Source of the DNA: Actinomycetota bacterium
Lineage (GTDB): Bacteria; Actinomycetota; Actinomycetes; Streptosporangiales; Streptosporangiaceae
Reading direction: 5' to 3'
Length of the DNA: 64,000 nucleotides
Assembly (NCBI GenBank): GCA_021324595.1
Contig: JAJPIV010000104.1
Coordinates: 1 to 64,000 of the forward strand
Shown here: positions 34,431 to 43,736 of the stretch, in pieces
Position numbering within the stretch: the stretch's first letter is position 1
Layout of the letters: each line of letters opens with the position of its first letter
Notes under the pieces: model-generated
What the model was told of the DNA's origin: nothing
The model's database searches: none
Seen by the model: only the letters and a program-made list of their open reading frames with translations
Made by a program: the position numbers and the translations under genes

Positions 34431-35338
34431 CGCGGGGTCCTGGCCGGCCCGGCGGGGAAGGTGAGCTCGGCGTAGCTCACCCCGCCGAGCAGCCGGGAGA
34501 TCTTGTCGGCGGCCCGGCGGACGGCCCGGCCGAGCTCGTTCACCTTCCAGCCCGGCAGGTCGCCCTTGATCCCGGTGACGCTGACCGCCCCGGCGCAGCC
34601 GCCGCCGTGCTCGAAGAACGCCGCGCCGACGCAGAACACGCCGTCGGCGTCCTCCTCGTCGTCCACCGCGAAGCCGTGGTGGCGGACCCCGGCCAGGCCC
34701 ACCATGAGGGTGTCCAGGTCGGTGATCGTGTGCGCGGTGCGGGCCGGCATGCCCGACGCCTCGCAGATCTCCCGCACCCGCTCGGGCGGCAGCGTGGCCA
34801 GGATGGCCTTGCCGGCCGCGGAGGCATACGGCACCTCCCGCTGGCCCAGCGGGGTGTAGAACCGCACGCTCCCCGGCCCGTCCACCCGCTCGATGAAGAC
34901 CGGGTACCCCTCGTCGCAGACTGCCACCCGCGCGGTCATCTTGGTCAGCTCAGCCAGCTCGGCCAGGACCGGGCGGCAGATGTCCCCGAGCGGGAGCTGG
35001 TTGCGGGCGATGTCGCCCAGCCTGATCAGCGCGGTGCCGAGCGTGTAGCGCGGCCCCGGCCTGGCGTCCCGCAGCAGGCCGAACGCGGCCAGGGTGCGCG
35101 CCAGGGCGAGCGTGGTGCTCTTGGATGTGCCAAGCTCCCTGGCCAGGCGGCTGAGCGGCAGGCCCTCCGGCGGCCCGCCCGCCACGATGTCCAGCAGCCG
35201 CAGCGCCCGGGCGACGCTGCGCACCCGGTACCGGTCGGCGACGTCGAGCCCGCCGGCGTCGCCTCCGTCCTCGCCCGGCGGCCATGACGGCAGCGAGGAG
35301 AGCGGGGCGGCCGCCTGCCTGCCGCGCGCTGCGGTCAC
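34427..35338 (-). CDS. IclR-family transcriptional regulator
   Basis: A 303-residue regulator: N-terminal winged-helix (about 36-95, VRSVARALRLLDIVAGGPPE and LGTSKSTTLALARTL) and C-terminal IclR effector domain (RVAVCDEGYPVFIERVDG, YASAAGKAILATLPPE). GTG 35338 with AGGGGG upstream is chosen over an in-frame start 36 bases earlier. It heads a minus-strand operon and probably also controls the divergent catabolic operon. The palindromes at 35408-35422 and 35461-35475 are candidate sites. Its ligand would be a sugar-acid intermediate, by analogy with KdgR-like proteins. Confidence 0.88.
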   Translation of the reverse strand: MTAARGRQAAAPLSSLPSWPPGEDGGDAGGLDVADRYRVRSVARALRLLDIVAGGPPEGLPLSRLARELGTSKSTTLALARTLAAFGLLRDARPGPRYTLGTALIRLGDIARNQLPLGDICRPVLAELAELTKMTARVAVCDEGYPVFIERVDGPGSVRFYTPLGQREVPYASAAGKAILATLPPERVREICEASGMPARTAHTITDLDTLMVGLAGVRHHGFAVDDEEDADGVFCVGAAFFEHGGGCAGAVSVTGIKGDLPGWKVNELGRAVRRAADKISRLLGGVSYAELTFPAGPARTPR

Positions 35339-35378
35339 GGAACGTCCCCCTTCGTGTCCGGCGTCCCACCGCACGCAC

Positions 35379-35407
35379 TATATGAAACCGGTAACAGCCC
35401 TTGACAA
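35379..35407 (-). promoter_or_regulatory. Promoter of the iclR operon
   Basis: On the minus strand, TTGTCA (35402-35407), a 17-base spacer and CATATA (35379-35384) form a good sigma-70-type promoter. Its -35 box is the other strand of the opposing promoter's TTGACA (35401-35406), shifted by one base, so polymerase can bind only one side at a time. Confidence 0.5.
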
Positions 35408-35429
35408 GAGGGTGAGTCCCTCGTTTAGC
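35401..35429 (+). promoter_or_regulatory. Promoter of the sugar catabolic operon
   Basis: Consensus TTGACA (35401-35406), a 17-base spacer and TTTAGC (35424-35429). The transcript start would fall at or next to GTG 35437, giving a leaderless mRNA. Confidence 0.5.
35408..35422. promoter_or_regulatory. Operator candidate GAGGG-N5-CCCTC
   Basis: A perfect 5-5-5 inverted repeat fills the spacer between the -35 and -10 boxes of the plus-strand promoter. A protein bound here would block that promoter. IclR is the obvious candidate. Confidence 0.4.
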
Positions 35430-35436
35430 TGCCAGC

Positions 35437-36624
35437 GTGATTCTACATCACGCAACGGCATTCGGTGATACCGAACGTCGTCGGGAGCGCAGCGTCGCCC
35501 GGGCCGCGGCGGCCCGGGGTCGGCTGCTGGCCTGGCTGGCCGCCCGGGGCCTGCCCGGGGTGGTGCTCACCGGCCCCGCCGCCGTCTCCTGGGCGTCCGG
35601 CGGCACCGGCCCGCCGGTCGACCGGACCGCGGCGGTGGACCTCACCTGGGTCGTGGCCACGCCGGGGGCGTGCACCCTGATCACCACCAACGTGGAGGCC
35701 GCGCGCCTGCGGCAGGAGTACGACCCGCCCGCGCACGGGTTCACCGGGATTGCCGAGGTTCCCTGGCACGACCCGGCCGCCTTCGTGGCAGCGGCGGCCG
35801 ACCTGGCGGGCGCCGCCCCCGCGGGCCTGGCCAGCGACGGGCACCCCGCGTTCGGCGCCGACGCGTCGCAGGACCTGACCGCGCTGCGCCTCGCGCTGTC
35901 CCCCGCCGAGCAGGCCGACCTCGCCGACCTCGGCGCCGACGCGGCACGGGCGGTGCAGGAGGCGCTCGCGGCCTGGCAGCCGGGCGAGCGCGACCTGGAC
36001 ATCCAGGCCCGGTGCGCCGCGCTGCTCGAGGCCGCCGGCGCCGACGCGCCCGTGCTGATCGTGGGCGGCGACGACAGGCTGGACCGCTTCCGGCACCCGA
36101 TGGCCGCCGGCGCGCCGGTGCGCCGCCTGGCGATGGCCGTCGTGGTCGCCCGGCGGCACGGCCTGCATGCCGCGGCCACCAGGTTCGCCTCCGCCGGGCC
36201 GCTGGACGGCGGGCACGCGGCGCTGCGCGCCCGCGTGCTCGCGATCGAGGACGCCGTGCTCGCCGCGTGCGTCCCGGGCGCCACCTACGGCCAGGTGCTG
36301 GCCGCGCTGGACCGCGCCTACGCGGCAGCCGGCGCGCGAAGCGGGTGGACCGGTCACTACCAGGGCGGGCCCATAGGATTCGCCCAGCGCGAGTTCGAGA
36401 TCGCCCCCGGCCAGGCCGCCTCGCGCTGGCACCGCGAGCCGGTGGCGGCCGGCCATGCGGTGGCCTGGAACCCCAGCCTGCCCGGCGGCGCGAAGGCCGA
36501 GGACACCTACCTGGTGGACGGCGCCGGGGGGCTGAGGCGCGTCACGGCCGCGCCGGGCTGGCCGGCCGAGGCAGGAGGCGGGCGGGCCGGGCCCCGCCCG
36601 GGAGTGCTGGAGGTGGGCGGGTGA
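35437..36624 (+). CDS. M24 (creatinase/aminopeptidase P)-like protein lacking metal ligands
   Basis: A 395-residue protein with an N-terminal creatinase-like domain (about 20-160) and a C-terminal pita-bread domain. The region that carries the two metal-binding Asp residues in active members reads VVVARRHGLHAAATR, with both Asp absent. GHYQGG keeps a His, and PGGAKAEDTYLV keeps the last Glu, but the preceding Glu-Pro is Asn-Pro. It is therefore probably not a metallopeptidase. Together with the U32-like partner (GTGA overlap) and the dehydratase it likely has a sugar-acid role, possibly an unrecognised lactone or aldol step; this is inference. The GTG start at 35437 matches a leaderless transcript. 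Confidence 0.7.
   Translation: MILHHATAFGDTERRRERSVARAAAARGRLLAWLAARGLPGVVLTGPAAVSWASGGTGPPVDRTAAVDLTWVVATPGACTLITTNVEAARLRQEYDPPAHGFTGIAEVPWHDPAAFVAAAADLAGAAPAGLASDGHPAFGADASQDLTALRLALSPAEQADLADLGADAARAVQEALAAWQPGERDLDIQARCAALLEAAGADAPVLIVGGDDRLDRFRHPMAAGAPVRRLAMAVVVARRHGLHAAATRFASAGPLDGGHAALRARVLAIEDAVLAACVPGATYGQVLAALDRAYAAAGARSGWTGHYQGGPIGFAQREFEIAPGQAASRWHREPVAAGHAVAWNPSLPGGAKAEDTYLVDGAGGLRRVTAAPGWPAEAGGGRAGPRPGVLEVGG
35461..35475. promoter_or_regulatory. Second operator candidate TTCGG-N5-CCGAA
   Basis: A perfect 5-5-5 inverted repeat 24 bases inside the start of the M24-like gene. Its centre lies 53 bases from that of the first palindrome, about five helical turns, compatible with looping or cooperative binding. 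Confidence 0.35.
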
Positions 36625-37574
36625 CCCGAGGAACCGGCGATCGGCAGCTGACCGGCGCCGCGGTGCTGGCGCTCAGCGGGCTCGCGGCCGAGCCCGCCGG
36701 CCCGCCCAGCAGCGCGCGGTTCCCCGACGGCGCCCACTTCCGGATCGAGATCCCCAGCGTGGAGGGGCCCGCGGTGCTGCGCGCGGTGGTCGCCGAGGCC
36801 GCCGCGCGCCGGATCACGGTCAACCGGGTGTCCCAGGGCAGCGGCGCGATGCTGCTGTCGTCCGCCGAGCTCGCCGAGATGGCCAGGGTCGGCGCCGATC
36901 ACGGCATCGAGGTCTCGCTGTTCGTCGGCCCGCGCGAGGAGTGGGACATCGGCCGGGCGGCGGCCTCCCCCGACGGCCAGGTCTTCGCCGGGCGGCTGCG
37001 CGGGGCGCGCCAGCTGCGGTACGCGCTGGACGACATCTCCCGCGCCGCCGAGCAGGGGATCCGCGGGTTCCTCATCGCCGACCCCGGCCTGCTCGAGCTC
37101 GTGACCGGGATGCAGGCGGCCGGCCAGCTGCCCGCCTCGATCGTCTGGAAGGTGTCCGCGGTCCTCGCGCCGTCGAACCCGCTGAGCTTCCGCCAGCTCG
37201 AGCGCCTCGGCGGGTCCACGATCAACGTCCCCGCCGACCTCACGCTCGGCCAGATCGCCGAGATCCGCGCGCTCAGCTCGCTGCCGATCGACCTGTACGT
37301 AGAGGCGCCGGACGCGATGGGCGGGGTGGTCCGCGGCCACGAGGCCGCCGACCTGATCTGCGTGGCCGCGCCGATGTACGTCAAGTTCGGCCTGCGCAAC
37401 TCCCGCCTGCTGTACCCCAGCGGGGCGCACCTGGTCCACGAGGCGGTGGCGATCGCCCGGGAGAAGGTCCACCGGGCCGCGGTCGCGCTGGAGTGGATCG
37501 AGCGCAACGGCGCCGAACTCACCCAGTCGGCTCCCGGCGCGCCTGGCCTCGGCGTCCCAGAGCCGCCGCGATGA
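36621..37574 (+). CDS. U32-like TIM-barrel protein of unknown activity
   Basis: 317 residues that resemble the peptidase U32 group in fold: alternating strands and helices, IEIPSVEGPAVLRAVVAEA, STINVPADLTLGQIAEIRA and LPIDLYVEAPDAMGGVVRGH. The cysteine-rich U32 signature is missing; the only nearby Cys is in ADLICVAAPMYVK. It starts at GTG 36621 and ends overlapping the dehydratase ATG. Position in a sugar-acid operon suggests a carbohydrate-related lyase or accessory role rather than protein cleavage. I cannot name the reaction. Confidence 0.6.
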   Translation: MTRGTGDRQLTGAAVLALSGLAAEPAGPPSSARFPDGAHFRIEIPSVEGPAVLRAVVAEAAARRITVNRVSQGSGAMLLSSAELAEMARVGADHGIEVSLFVGPREEWDIGRAAASPDGQVFAGRLRGARQLRYALDDISRAAEQGIRGFLIADPGLLELVTGMQAAGQLPASIVWKVSAVLAPSNPLSFRQLERLGGSTINVPADLTLGQIAEIRALSSLPIDLYVEAPDAMGGVVRGHEAADLICVAAPMYVKFGLRNSRLLYPSGAHLVHEAVAIAREKVHRAAVALEWIERNGAELTQSAPGAPGLGVPEPPR

Positions 37575-39382
37575 GCAGCGGGAACGGGCCTCGCGCCCGC
37601 CCGCCGGCCCCGCATCCGGCCGCGGCGGGGGCGGCGGCGAGCGCCGCCGGGCGGCTGGCGCTGCGCAGCGACGGCTGGCTGGCCGGCGACGACGAGGTCG
37701 CCCTGGCGCACCGGGTCGCCCTGGCCAGCGCCGGGGTCACCGCCGGGCGCGAGGGCGGGCCGGTGATCGGCATCGCGAACTCGGCAAGCCAGCTCAACCC
37801 GTGCAACCTGCCCCTGCGCGACCTGGCCGGGGCGGTGCGCGCGGGGATCGAGGAGGCGGGCGGCGCGGCGGCCGAGTTCCCGGTGATCTCGCTCGGCGAG
37901 GACCTGATGAAGCCGACCGCGATGCTCTACCGGAACCTGCTCGCCATCGAGGTCGAGGAGATGGTCCGCGCCAACCCGCTGGACGGCCTGGTCATCCTCG
38001 CCGGGTGCGACAAGTCCGTGCCGGGCGCGCTGATGGGAGCGGTCAGCGCGAACGTCCCCACGGTCCTGGTGACCGCCGGGGCCCGGCCGCCGGCCCGGTT
38101 CCGGGGACGGCGGGTCGGCACCGGCACCGGCCTGTGGCGGCTGTGGGACGAGCGGCGGGCCGGGCGGCTGGACGACGCGGCATGGGCCGAGCTCGAGCGC
38201 TGCCTCGCCTGCGGCCTCGGGACCTGCAACACGATGGGCACGGCCTCGACGATGGCGCTGCTGTCCGAGGTGCTCGGCTTCATGGTCCCCGGGTCGGCGT
38301 CGATCCCCGCGGGCGATCCGCGCGCCATCCCGGCTGCCCGGCAGGCCGGCCGCGTCGCGGTCGACGCCGTCGCGCACGGCCGGCGCCCGCAGGACATCCT
38401 GACCCCGGCCGCGCTCGCCAACGCGATCACCGCGCTGCACGCGGCGGCCGGCTCGACCAACGCGGTGATCCACCTGGCTGCCCTCGCGGGCCGGGCCGGG
38501 GTGACCTTCCGGCTGGACGACGTCGGCCGCCTGGGCGCGGCGGTGCCGGTGCTCGCCGATGTCGAGCCGTCCGGGTCGCGCCTGGTGCAGGACTTCGACG
38601 CCGCCGGCGGCGTGCCCACCCTGCTGCGCGAGCTGGCCGGGGCCGGGCTGGTCGAGGCGGCGGCGCGCACCGTCACCGGCGCCAGCGTCGGCGAGATCGC
38701 GGCCGCCGCCCGGCCGGCCGCCCCGGGCGGCGCGATCCGCCCGGCCGGCTCCCCGCTGCGGGAGAACGGCGCGTTCGCCGTGGTCCGCGGGTCGCTGGCA
38801 CCGGACGGCGCGGTGATCAAGACCTCCGCGGCCAGCCCCGCGCTGCTGACGCACCGCGGCCCCGCGGTGGTGTTCCGCGGCTACGCGGACATGCGGGCCC
38901 GGATCGACGACCCGGGGCTGCCGGTCACCGCGGACAGCGTGCTCGTGCTCGCCGGATGCGGGCCGGCCGGGGCCGGGATGCCCGAGTGGGGCATGATCCC
39001 GATCCCGGCCCGGCTGGTCCGCCAGGGCGTCACCGACATGGTCCGCGTCACCGACGCGAGGATGAGCGGCACGAGCTTCGGCACCGTCGCGCTGCACGCG
39101 GCGCCCGAGGCGGCGGTCGGGGGCCCGCTCGCCCTGGTCCGCGACGGCGACCCGGTCATCCTGGACGCCCGGTCCGGCGTCCTGGACCTCGACGTGCCCG
39201 CCGCCGAGCTGGCCCGGCGCCGCGCCGCCTGGTCGCCGCCGGGGCCGGCGCACCTGCGCGGCTGGCCCGCGCTGCACGCCCGGCACGTCACCCAGGCACC
39301 CGACGGGTGCGACCTGGACTTCCTGCGGGCGCCGACAGCGGCGCACCGGATCTTCATCGAGCCAGTCATCGGGCGCTCCTGA
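37571..39382 (+). CDS. IlvD/Edd-family sugar-acid dehydratase
   Basis: A 603-residue dehydratase. Three cysteines of the iron-sulfur cluster are seen in NPCNLPLRDL, GCDKSVPGALMG and CGLGTCNTMGTAS. Length and context favour a sugar-acid dehydratase (arabonate, xylonate, gluconate-like) over the branched-chain amino-acid enzyme. It would convert an aldonate to its 2-keto-3-deoxy form. The ATG overlaps the upstream stop (ATGA); an importer gene follows 29 bases downstream. Confidence 0.87.
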   Translation: MSSGNGPRARPPAPHPAAAGAAASAAGRLALRSDGWLAGDDEVALAHRVALASAGVTAGREGGPVIGIANSASQLNPCNLPLRDLAGAVRAGIEEAGGAAAEFPVISLGEDLMKPTAMLYRNLLAIEVEEMVRANPLDGLVILAGCDKSVPGALMGAVSANVPTVLVTAGARPPARFRGRRVGTGTGLWRLWDERRAGRLDDAAWAELERCLACGLGTCNTMGTASTMALLSEVLGFMVPGSASIPAGDPRAIPAARQAGRVAVDAVAHGRRPQDILTPAALANAITALHAAAGSTNAVIHLAALAGRAGVTFRLDDVGRLGAAVPVLADVEPSGSRLVQDFDAAGGVPTLLRELAGAGLVEAAARTVTGASVGEIAAAARPAAPGGAIRPAGSPLRENGAFAVVRGSLAPDGAVIKTSAASPALLTHRGPAVVFRGYADMRARIDDPGLPVTADSVLVLAGCGPAGAGMPEWGMIPIPARLVRQGVTDMVRVTDARMSGTSFGTVALHAAPEAAVGGPLALVRDGDPVILDARSGVLDLDVPAAELARRRAAWSPPGPAHLRGWPALHARHVTQAPDGCDLDFLRAPTAAHRIFIEPVIGRS

Positions 39383-39411
39383 CGGCGGCCCGGCACAGAA
39401 AGGAAAGATCC

Positions 39412-40704
39412 GTGAGGGGATGGAAGATGGCGGCCGCCACGGCGGCGGCCGCGCTGCTGGCCGCCGGCTGCGGCAGCGGCGGCAGCGGGCCGGCGTCCGG
39501 CCCGGTCACGATCACGATCTGGCACAACTACGGCACCGAGCAGAACGCGACCGCGCTGAACAACCTGGCCAAGGCGTTCCACGCGCTGCACCCCGGGATC
39601 ACGGTCAAGGTGGTCAGCCAGGACGCCAGCAACTACTTCGCCCAGCTCCAGGCGGCGGCGATCTCCCGCAACGGGCCGGACCTGGCGGTGATGTGGACCG
39701 GGCTGTTCACGCTCCAGTACAAGAGCTTCCTCACCAACCTCAAGGGCGAGATACCGGCGGCGGACCTGGCCAGGATCGACCCGACCGCGCTGAAGTGGAC
39801 CTCGGACGGCTTCAACGCCGCCAACGGGCCGTACGTGATCCCGCTGGAGGACCAGTTCTACATCGGCTTCTACAACAAGGCCGACTTCGCCAAGGCCGGG
39901 GTCACCTCGGTGCCGGCCGACTGGAGCCAGCTGTTCGCCGCCTGCGCCAAGCTGAGGAAGGCCGGCTTCACCCCGATCGTGTACGGCAACGGCGGCCAGC
40001 CGCTCGGCGCCACGTTCTACCCCTGGTACGACATGAGCTACATGATGATCGGGGCCTACTCGGTGAAGCAGTGGCAGGGCCTGTACAGCGGCCAGATCCC
40101 GTGGACCTCGCCGGCGATCAGGGCCCAGCTATCGACCTGGGCGCGGCTGCACAGCAGCGGCTGCACCAACCCGGACGTGGTCACCAACACCAACAACCTG
40201 GGCCAGTTCGAGAGCGGCAAGGCCGCGATGATGATCGACGGCACCTGGGACACGCAGAAGTTCACCAGCGCCCTCGGCGGCAAGGTCGCCGCGTTCGTCC
40301 CGCCGTTCTCGCCGACCCCGATCAAGGGCGTGGTGGACTTCGCCGGCGACGGCATCGCGCAGATGAGCTACAGCCAGCACCCCAGGCAGGACGCGATGTT
40401 CCTGGAGTTCATGACCACGCCGGAGGCGGCCAGGATCATCAACGCGGCCGGGCTGATCCCGGCCATCGTCGGGACGAGCACGTCCAACCCCGTCAACCAG
40501 CAGATGCTGGACTTCGTGAGCCAGGACCACATGATCCCGTACCCGATGCTCGACAACGTGGTGCAGGGCAACGTGGTGAACACCGGCTCGAAGTTCCTGC
40601 CGTCGGTGCTCGGCGGCCGGGTCTCGGTCCAGGCCGCCCTGTCGGCGATGCAGACCACGCTGCAGCAGCTTCCGGCCAGCCAGCGCGGCAACACGTTCCC
40701 GTGA
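39412..40704 (+). CDS. Sugar ABC transporter substrate-binding lipoprotein
   Basis: A 430-residue type 1 sugar-binding protein (MalE/UgpB-like). The signal peptide ends with lipobox LLAAGC. Typical stretches include TITIWHNYGTEQNATALNNL, FHALHPGITVKVV and AMMIDGTWDTQKF. GTG 39412 is preceded by AAAGGAAAGA. It delivers the substrate to the two permeases encoded downstream. The ligand is probably a monosaccharide or sugar acid used by the dehydratase pathway. Confidence 0.9.
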   Translation: MRGWKMAAATAAAALLAAGCGSGGSGPASGPVTITIWHNYGTEQNATALNNLAKAFHALHPGITVKVVSQDASNYFAQLQAAAISRNGPDLAVMWTGLFTLQYKSFLTNLKGEIPAADLARIDPTALKWTSDGFNAANGPYVIPLEDQFYIGFYNKADFAKAGVTSVPADWSQLFAACAKLRKAGFTPIVYGNGGQPLGATFYPWYDMSYMMIGAYSVKQWQGLYSGQIPWTSPAIRAQLSTWARLHSSGCTNPDVVTNTNNLGQFESGKAAMMIDGTWDTQKFTSALGGKVAAFVPPFSPTPIKGVVDFAGDGIAQMSYSQHPRQDAMFLEFMTTPEAARIINAAGLIPAIVGTSTSNPVNQQMLDFVSQDHMIPYPMLDNVVQGNVVNTGSKFLPSVLGGRVSVQAALSAMQTTLQQLPASQRGNTFP

Positions 40705-41606
40705 TCGCTGCCGCCCGGAGCAGGTCGTCCCGGCTCGCCGCCCGCAGGCGGCGGGCCGGGATCCTGCTCAGCCTGCCCGCGGTCGCCCTGGTCGTCGCGC
40801 TGCTCGGGGTGCCGATCGGGCAGGCGGTCTACTACTCGATGACGATCTGGAACGGCATCACGGCCACCTGGGTCGGCCCGAGCGCGTACGCCTCGACGTT
40901 CACCGACCCGATCTTCTGGCGGGTCCTGGAGAACAACGCGCTGCTGCTGCTCGCGGTCCCGTTCGCGATCGGCATCCCGCTGGTGATCGCGGCGCTGCTC
41001 AACGAGCATGTCCGCGGCTGGCGGTTCTTCCGCTCGGTCTACTTCCTGCCGACCGCGATCTCCTGGGTCGTGATCGGCATGTTCGCGCTGCGCTTCTTCT
41101 CCGCGACCGGCGTCCTCAACCAGGTGCTCGCCCATTTCGGGCTCGGCCCGTCGGCGACCGACATGCTGGCCGGGGAGACCAGCGCCCTGGCGGCGCTGGC
41201 GATCACCTTCGTCTGGTCGATGATCGGCACCAACACGATGATCTTCCTGACCGGCATGGCCACCCTGGACCCGACGCTGATCGAGGCCGCCCGGGTGGAC
41301 GGCCTGTCCCGGTGGCAGATCTTCTTCCGGGTGCAGCTGCCGCTGCTGACCAGGTTCGTCCAGTTCGCGTTCGTGATCACGGTGATCAGCGCGTTCTCCG
41401 CGCTGTTCAGCCTGATCTTCGTGATGACCGGCGGCGGTCCGGGGTTCGGCACCACCACGCTGGAGTTCTTCGTCTACCAGACCGGCTTCCAGCAGGTCCA
41501 GTTCGGCACCGGGGCGCTCTACGGGATCATCCTGTTCGTGATCATGGCCCTGGTCGGCCTGGTGCAGCTGCGGCTGATCAGGCCCTCCGACGGGGAGGGG
41601 TGGTAG
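40701..41606 (+). CDS. Sugar ABC transporter permease (MalF-like)
   Basis: 301 residues, six membrane helices, and the cytoplasmic loop [20 protein letters not shown] that contacts the ATPase (EAA motif). The GTG start overlaps the stop of the binding-protein gene (GTGA). First of two permeases of this importer. Confidence 0.92.
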   Translation: MIAAARSRSSRLAARRRRAGILLSLPAVALVVALLGVPIGQAVYYSMTIWNGITATWVGPSAYASTFTDPIFWRVLENNALLLLAVPFAIGIPLVIAALLNEHVRGWRFFRSVYFLPTAISWVVIGMFALRFFSATGVLNQVLAHFGLGPSATDMLAGETSALAALAITFVWSMIGTNTMIFLTGMATLDPTLIEAARVDGLSRWQIFFRVQLPLLTRFVQFAFVITVISAFSALFSLIFVMTGGGPGFGTTTLEFFVYQTGFQQVQFGTGALYGIILFVIMALVGLVQLRLIRPSDGEGW

Positions 41607-41608
41607 CC

Positions 41609-42451
41609 GTGGCGGCGCACCCCGGCCGGCGCCCCCTCGGGCCGCGCCTGCGGCGCCACGTCTGGGCGTGGGCCTTGTTCGCCATCATGATCGTCATCGC
41701 GGTGGTGATGCTGTACCCGTTCTGGTACATGGCGGACAACGCGTTCCGCAGCCCGGGCCAGTTCGACCGGCAGAGCGGCCACTCGCTGGCGGGCTGGTCG
41801 GAGCTGTTCGCGAACCTCCCGGTCGCCAGCCAGATGCTCAACTCCACGCTGGTGTGCGCCGCGGCGATCGCGATCATCCTGGTGGTCTCGACGAGCTCGG
41901 GCTTCGCGTTCGCCAAGCTCCGCTTCCGGGGCAGCGGCACGGTCTTCCTGCTCGTGGTCTCCGCGCTCATGGTGCCGCTGCAGTCGATCATCATCCCCGA
42001 GTACGTCAACCTGGCCAAGCTCGGCCTGACCAACTCCTACGCGGGCGCGGTCCTGGTCTACGCGGCGCTCGGCACGCCGTTCGCCACCTTCCTCATGGCC
42101 ACCTACTACCGCGGCATCTCCGACGAGCTCATCGAGGCCGCGATCATCGACGGGCTCGGCTACGAGCGGACGTTCCTGCGGATCGCGCTCCCGCTGTCGC
42201 TGCCGGCCATCGCGACCGTGACCGTGCTGCAGTTCATCCAGATCTGGGACGACCTGCTGGTCGGGCTGCTGTTCCTGCCGCCCGGCCAGCGGACGATCAC
42301 CGCGGGCCTGGCCACGCTCTCGGCGGGGCGGACCACGAGCATCCCCGCGCTCATGGCCGGCTCGCTGATCAGCGCGGTGCCGGCGATCGTGGTCTACCTG
42401 ATCTTCCAGCGCCATCTGGTCAAGGGGCTGACCCTCGGAATGGGAAGGTAG
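41609..42451 (+). CDS. Sugar ABC transporter permease (MalG-like)
   Basis: 280 residues with six helices and EAA loop [23 protein letters not shown] 41609 follows GGGGAGGGG and lies 2 bases after the preceding stop. Second permease of the importer. Confidence 0.92.
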   Translation: MAAHPGRRPLGPRLRRHVWAWALFAIMIVIAVVMLYPFWYMADNAFRSPGQFDRQSGHSLAGWSELFANLPVASQMLNSTLVCAAAIAIILVVSTSSGFAFAKLRFRGSGTVFLLVVSALMVPLQSIIIPEYVNLAKLGLTNSYAGAVLVYAALGTPFATFLMATYYRGISDELIEAAIIDGLGYERTFLRIALPLSLPAIATVTVLQFIQIWDDLLVGLLFLPPGQRTITAGLATLSAGRTTSIPALMAGSLISAVPAIVVYLIFQRHLVKGLTLGMGR

Positions 42452-42459
42452 GGGCGGGC

Positions 42460-43668
42460 GTGTCGCGGATCGAACTCGACTCGGTCACCAAGCGGTTCCC
42501 CGACGGGACGACGGCGGTGCGCGCGCTCGACCTGCGGGTCGGCGACGGCGAGCTGCTCGTGCTGGTCGGGCCGTCCGGCTGCGGCAAGACCACCGCGCTG
42601 CGGATGATCGCGGGCCTGGAGGCGGTCACCTCGGGCACGATCAGCATCGACGGCGTGGTGGTCAACGACGTCGAGCCCCGCCACCGGGACATCGCGATGG
42701 TGTTCCAGAGCTACGCGCTCTACCCGCACCTGTCGGTCTACGAGAACATGGCGTTCAGCCTGCGCTACCGGGGCGCGCGCAAGAGCGAGATCCAGGCCCG
42801 GGTCGCCGAGGCCGCGCGGATCCTCGAGCTCGAGCCGTACCTGAGGCGCAAGCCGCGGGAGCTGTCCGGGGGGCAGCGGCAGCGCGTCGCCATGGGCCGG
42901 GCGATCGTCAGGCAGCCGCGGGCGTTCCTCATGGACGAGCCGCTGTCGAACCTGGACGCGAAGCTGCGGGTGCAGATGCGGGCCGAGATCGCCCAGCTGC
43001 AGCGTTCGCTGGGGACGACCACGGTCTACGTGACCCACGACCAGACCGAGGCGATGACGCTGGGCACCCGGGTCGCCGTGCTCTCCGGCGGCGTGCTCCA
43101 GCAGGTCGCGCCGCCGACCGAGCTGTACCGGCGCCCGGCCAACCTGTTCGTGGCCGGCTTCATCGGCTCCCCGCCGATGAACCTGATCGACGCCCGGCTG
43201 GAGCGCGGGGACGGCGGCCCGCTGGTCGTGTTCGGGCCGCACCGGCTGCGCGTGCCGCCGTCGGTGCTGGCCGGCCACTCCGGCCTGGACCGGTACCTCG
43301 GCGAGCCGGTCGTGGTGGGCATCCGGCCCGAGCACCTGGCCGACGCCGCGCTCGCCGGCGCCCCGCCCGCCGGCCCCGCGGGCGGACCGGCGCCCGGCGG
43401 GCCGGCCGCGGGCGAATCGGTGATCGAGCTGCCGATCAGCCTGCGCGAGGAGCTCGGCTCGGAGGTTCACCTGCACGCCACGATCGGCGCGGCCGCCCAC
43501 GCCGGCGCCGCGGGCGACGGCGACGACGTCCGGTCGCTTGCCACGATCGTCGCCCGGGCCGACCCTCGGTCCCGCATCGCCGAGGGCACGATCGCCAGGC
43601 TCGTGGTGGACGCCGCCGAGCTGCACTTCTTCGACCCCGCGACCGGCGCGAGCATCCGGGACGGCTGA
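42460..43668 (+). CDS. Sugar ABC transporter ATPase (UgpC/MsmK-like)
   Basis: 402 residues. The Walker A is GPSGCGKTT, the signature [15 protein letters not shown], Walker [13 protein letters not shown], and the H-loop [11 protein letters not shown]-terminal regulatory OB-type domain (about 240-400) is typical of the MalK group and contains a Gly/Pro/Ala-rich insert. GTG 42460. Often such ATPases serve several sugar importers; here it is encoded with its own permeases. Confidence 0.93.
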   Translation: MSRIELDSVTKRFPDGTTAVRALDLRVGDGELLVLVGPSGCGKTTALRMIAGLEAVTSGTISIDGVVVNDVEPRHRDIAMVFQSYALYPHLSVYENMAFSLRYRGARKSEIQARVAEAARILELEPYLRRKPRELSGGQRQRVAMGRAIVRQPRAFLMDEPLSNLDAKLRVQMRAEIAQLQRSLGTTTVYVTHDQTEAMTLGTRVAVLSGGVLQQVAPPTELYRRPANLFVAGFIGSPPMNLIDARLERGDGGPLVVFGPHRLRVPPSVLAGHSGLDRYLGEPVVVGIRPEHLADAALAGAPPAGPAGGPAPGGPAAGESVIELPISLREELGSEVHLHATIGAAAHAGAAGDGDDVRSLATIVARADPRSRIAEGTIARLVVDAAELHFFDPATGASIRDG

Positions 43669-43709
43669 CTGCCGGGGGCCTGCCGGGGTAGGCCCGGCGG
43701 CCCCGGCAG
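43669..43709. terminator. Hairpin between the sugar operon and amt
   Basis: A 9-base perfect stem CTGCCGGGG with CCCCGGCAG starts right after the ATPase stop codon and encloses a 23-base region able to form an inner GCC-rich helix. The flanking genes converge, so it may serve both. Confidence 0.55.
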
Positions 43710-43736
43710 CCAGGTCCGCCGGGCCACCTCCTGGCC

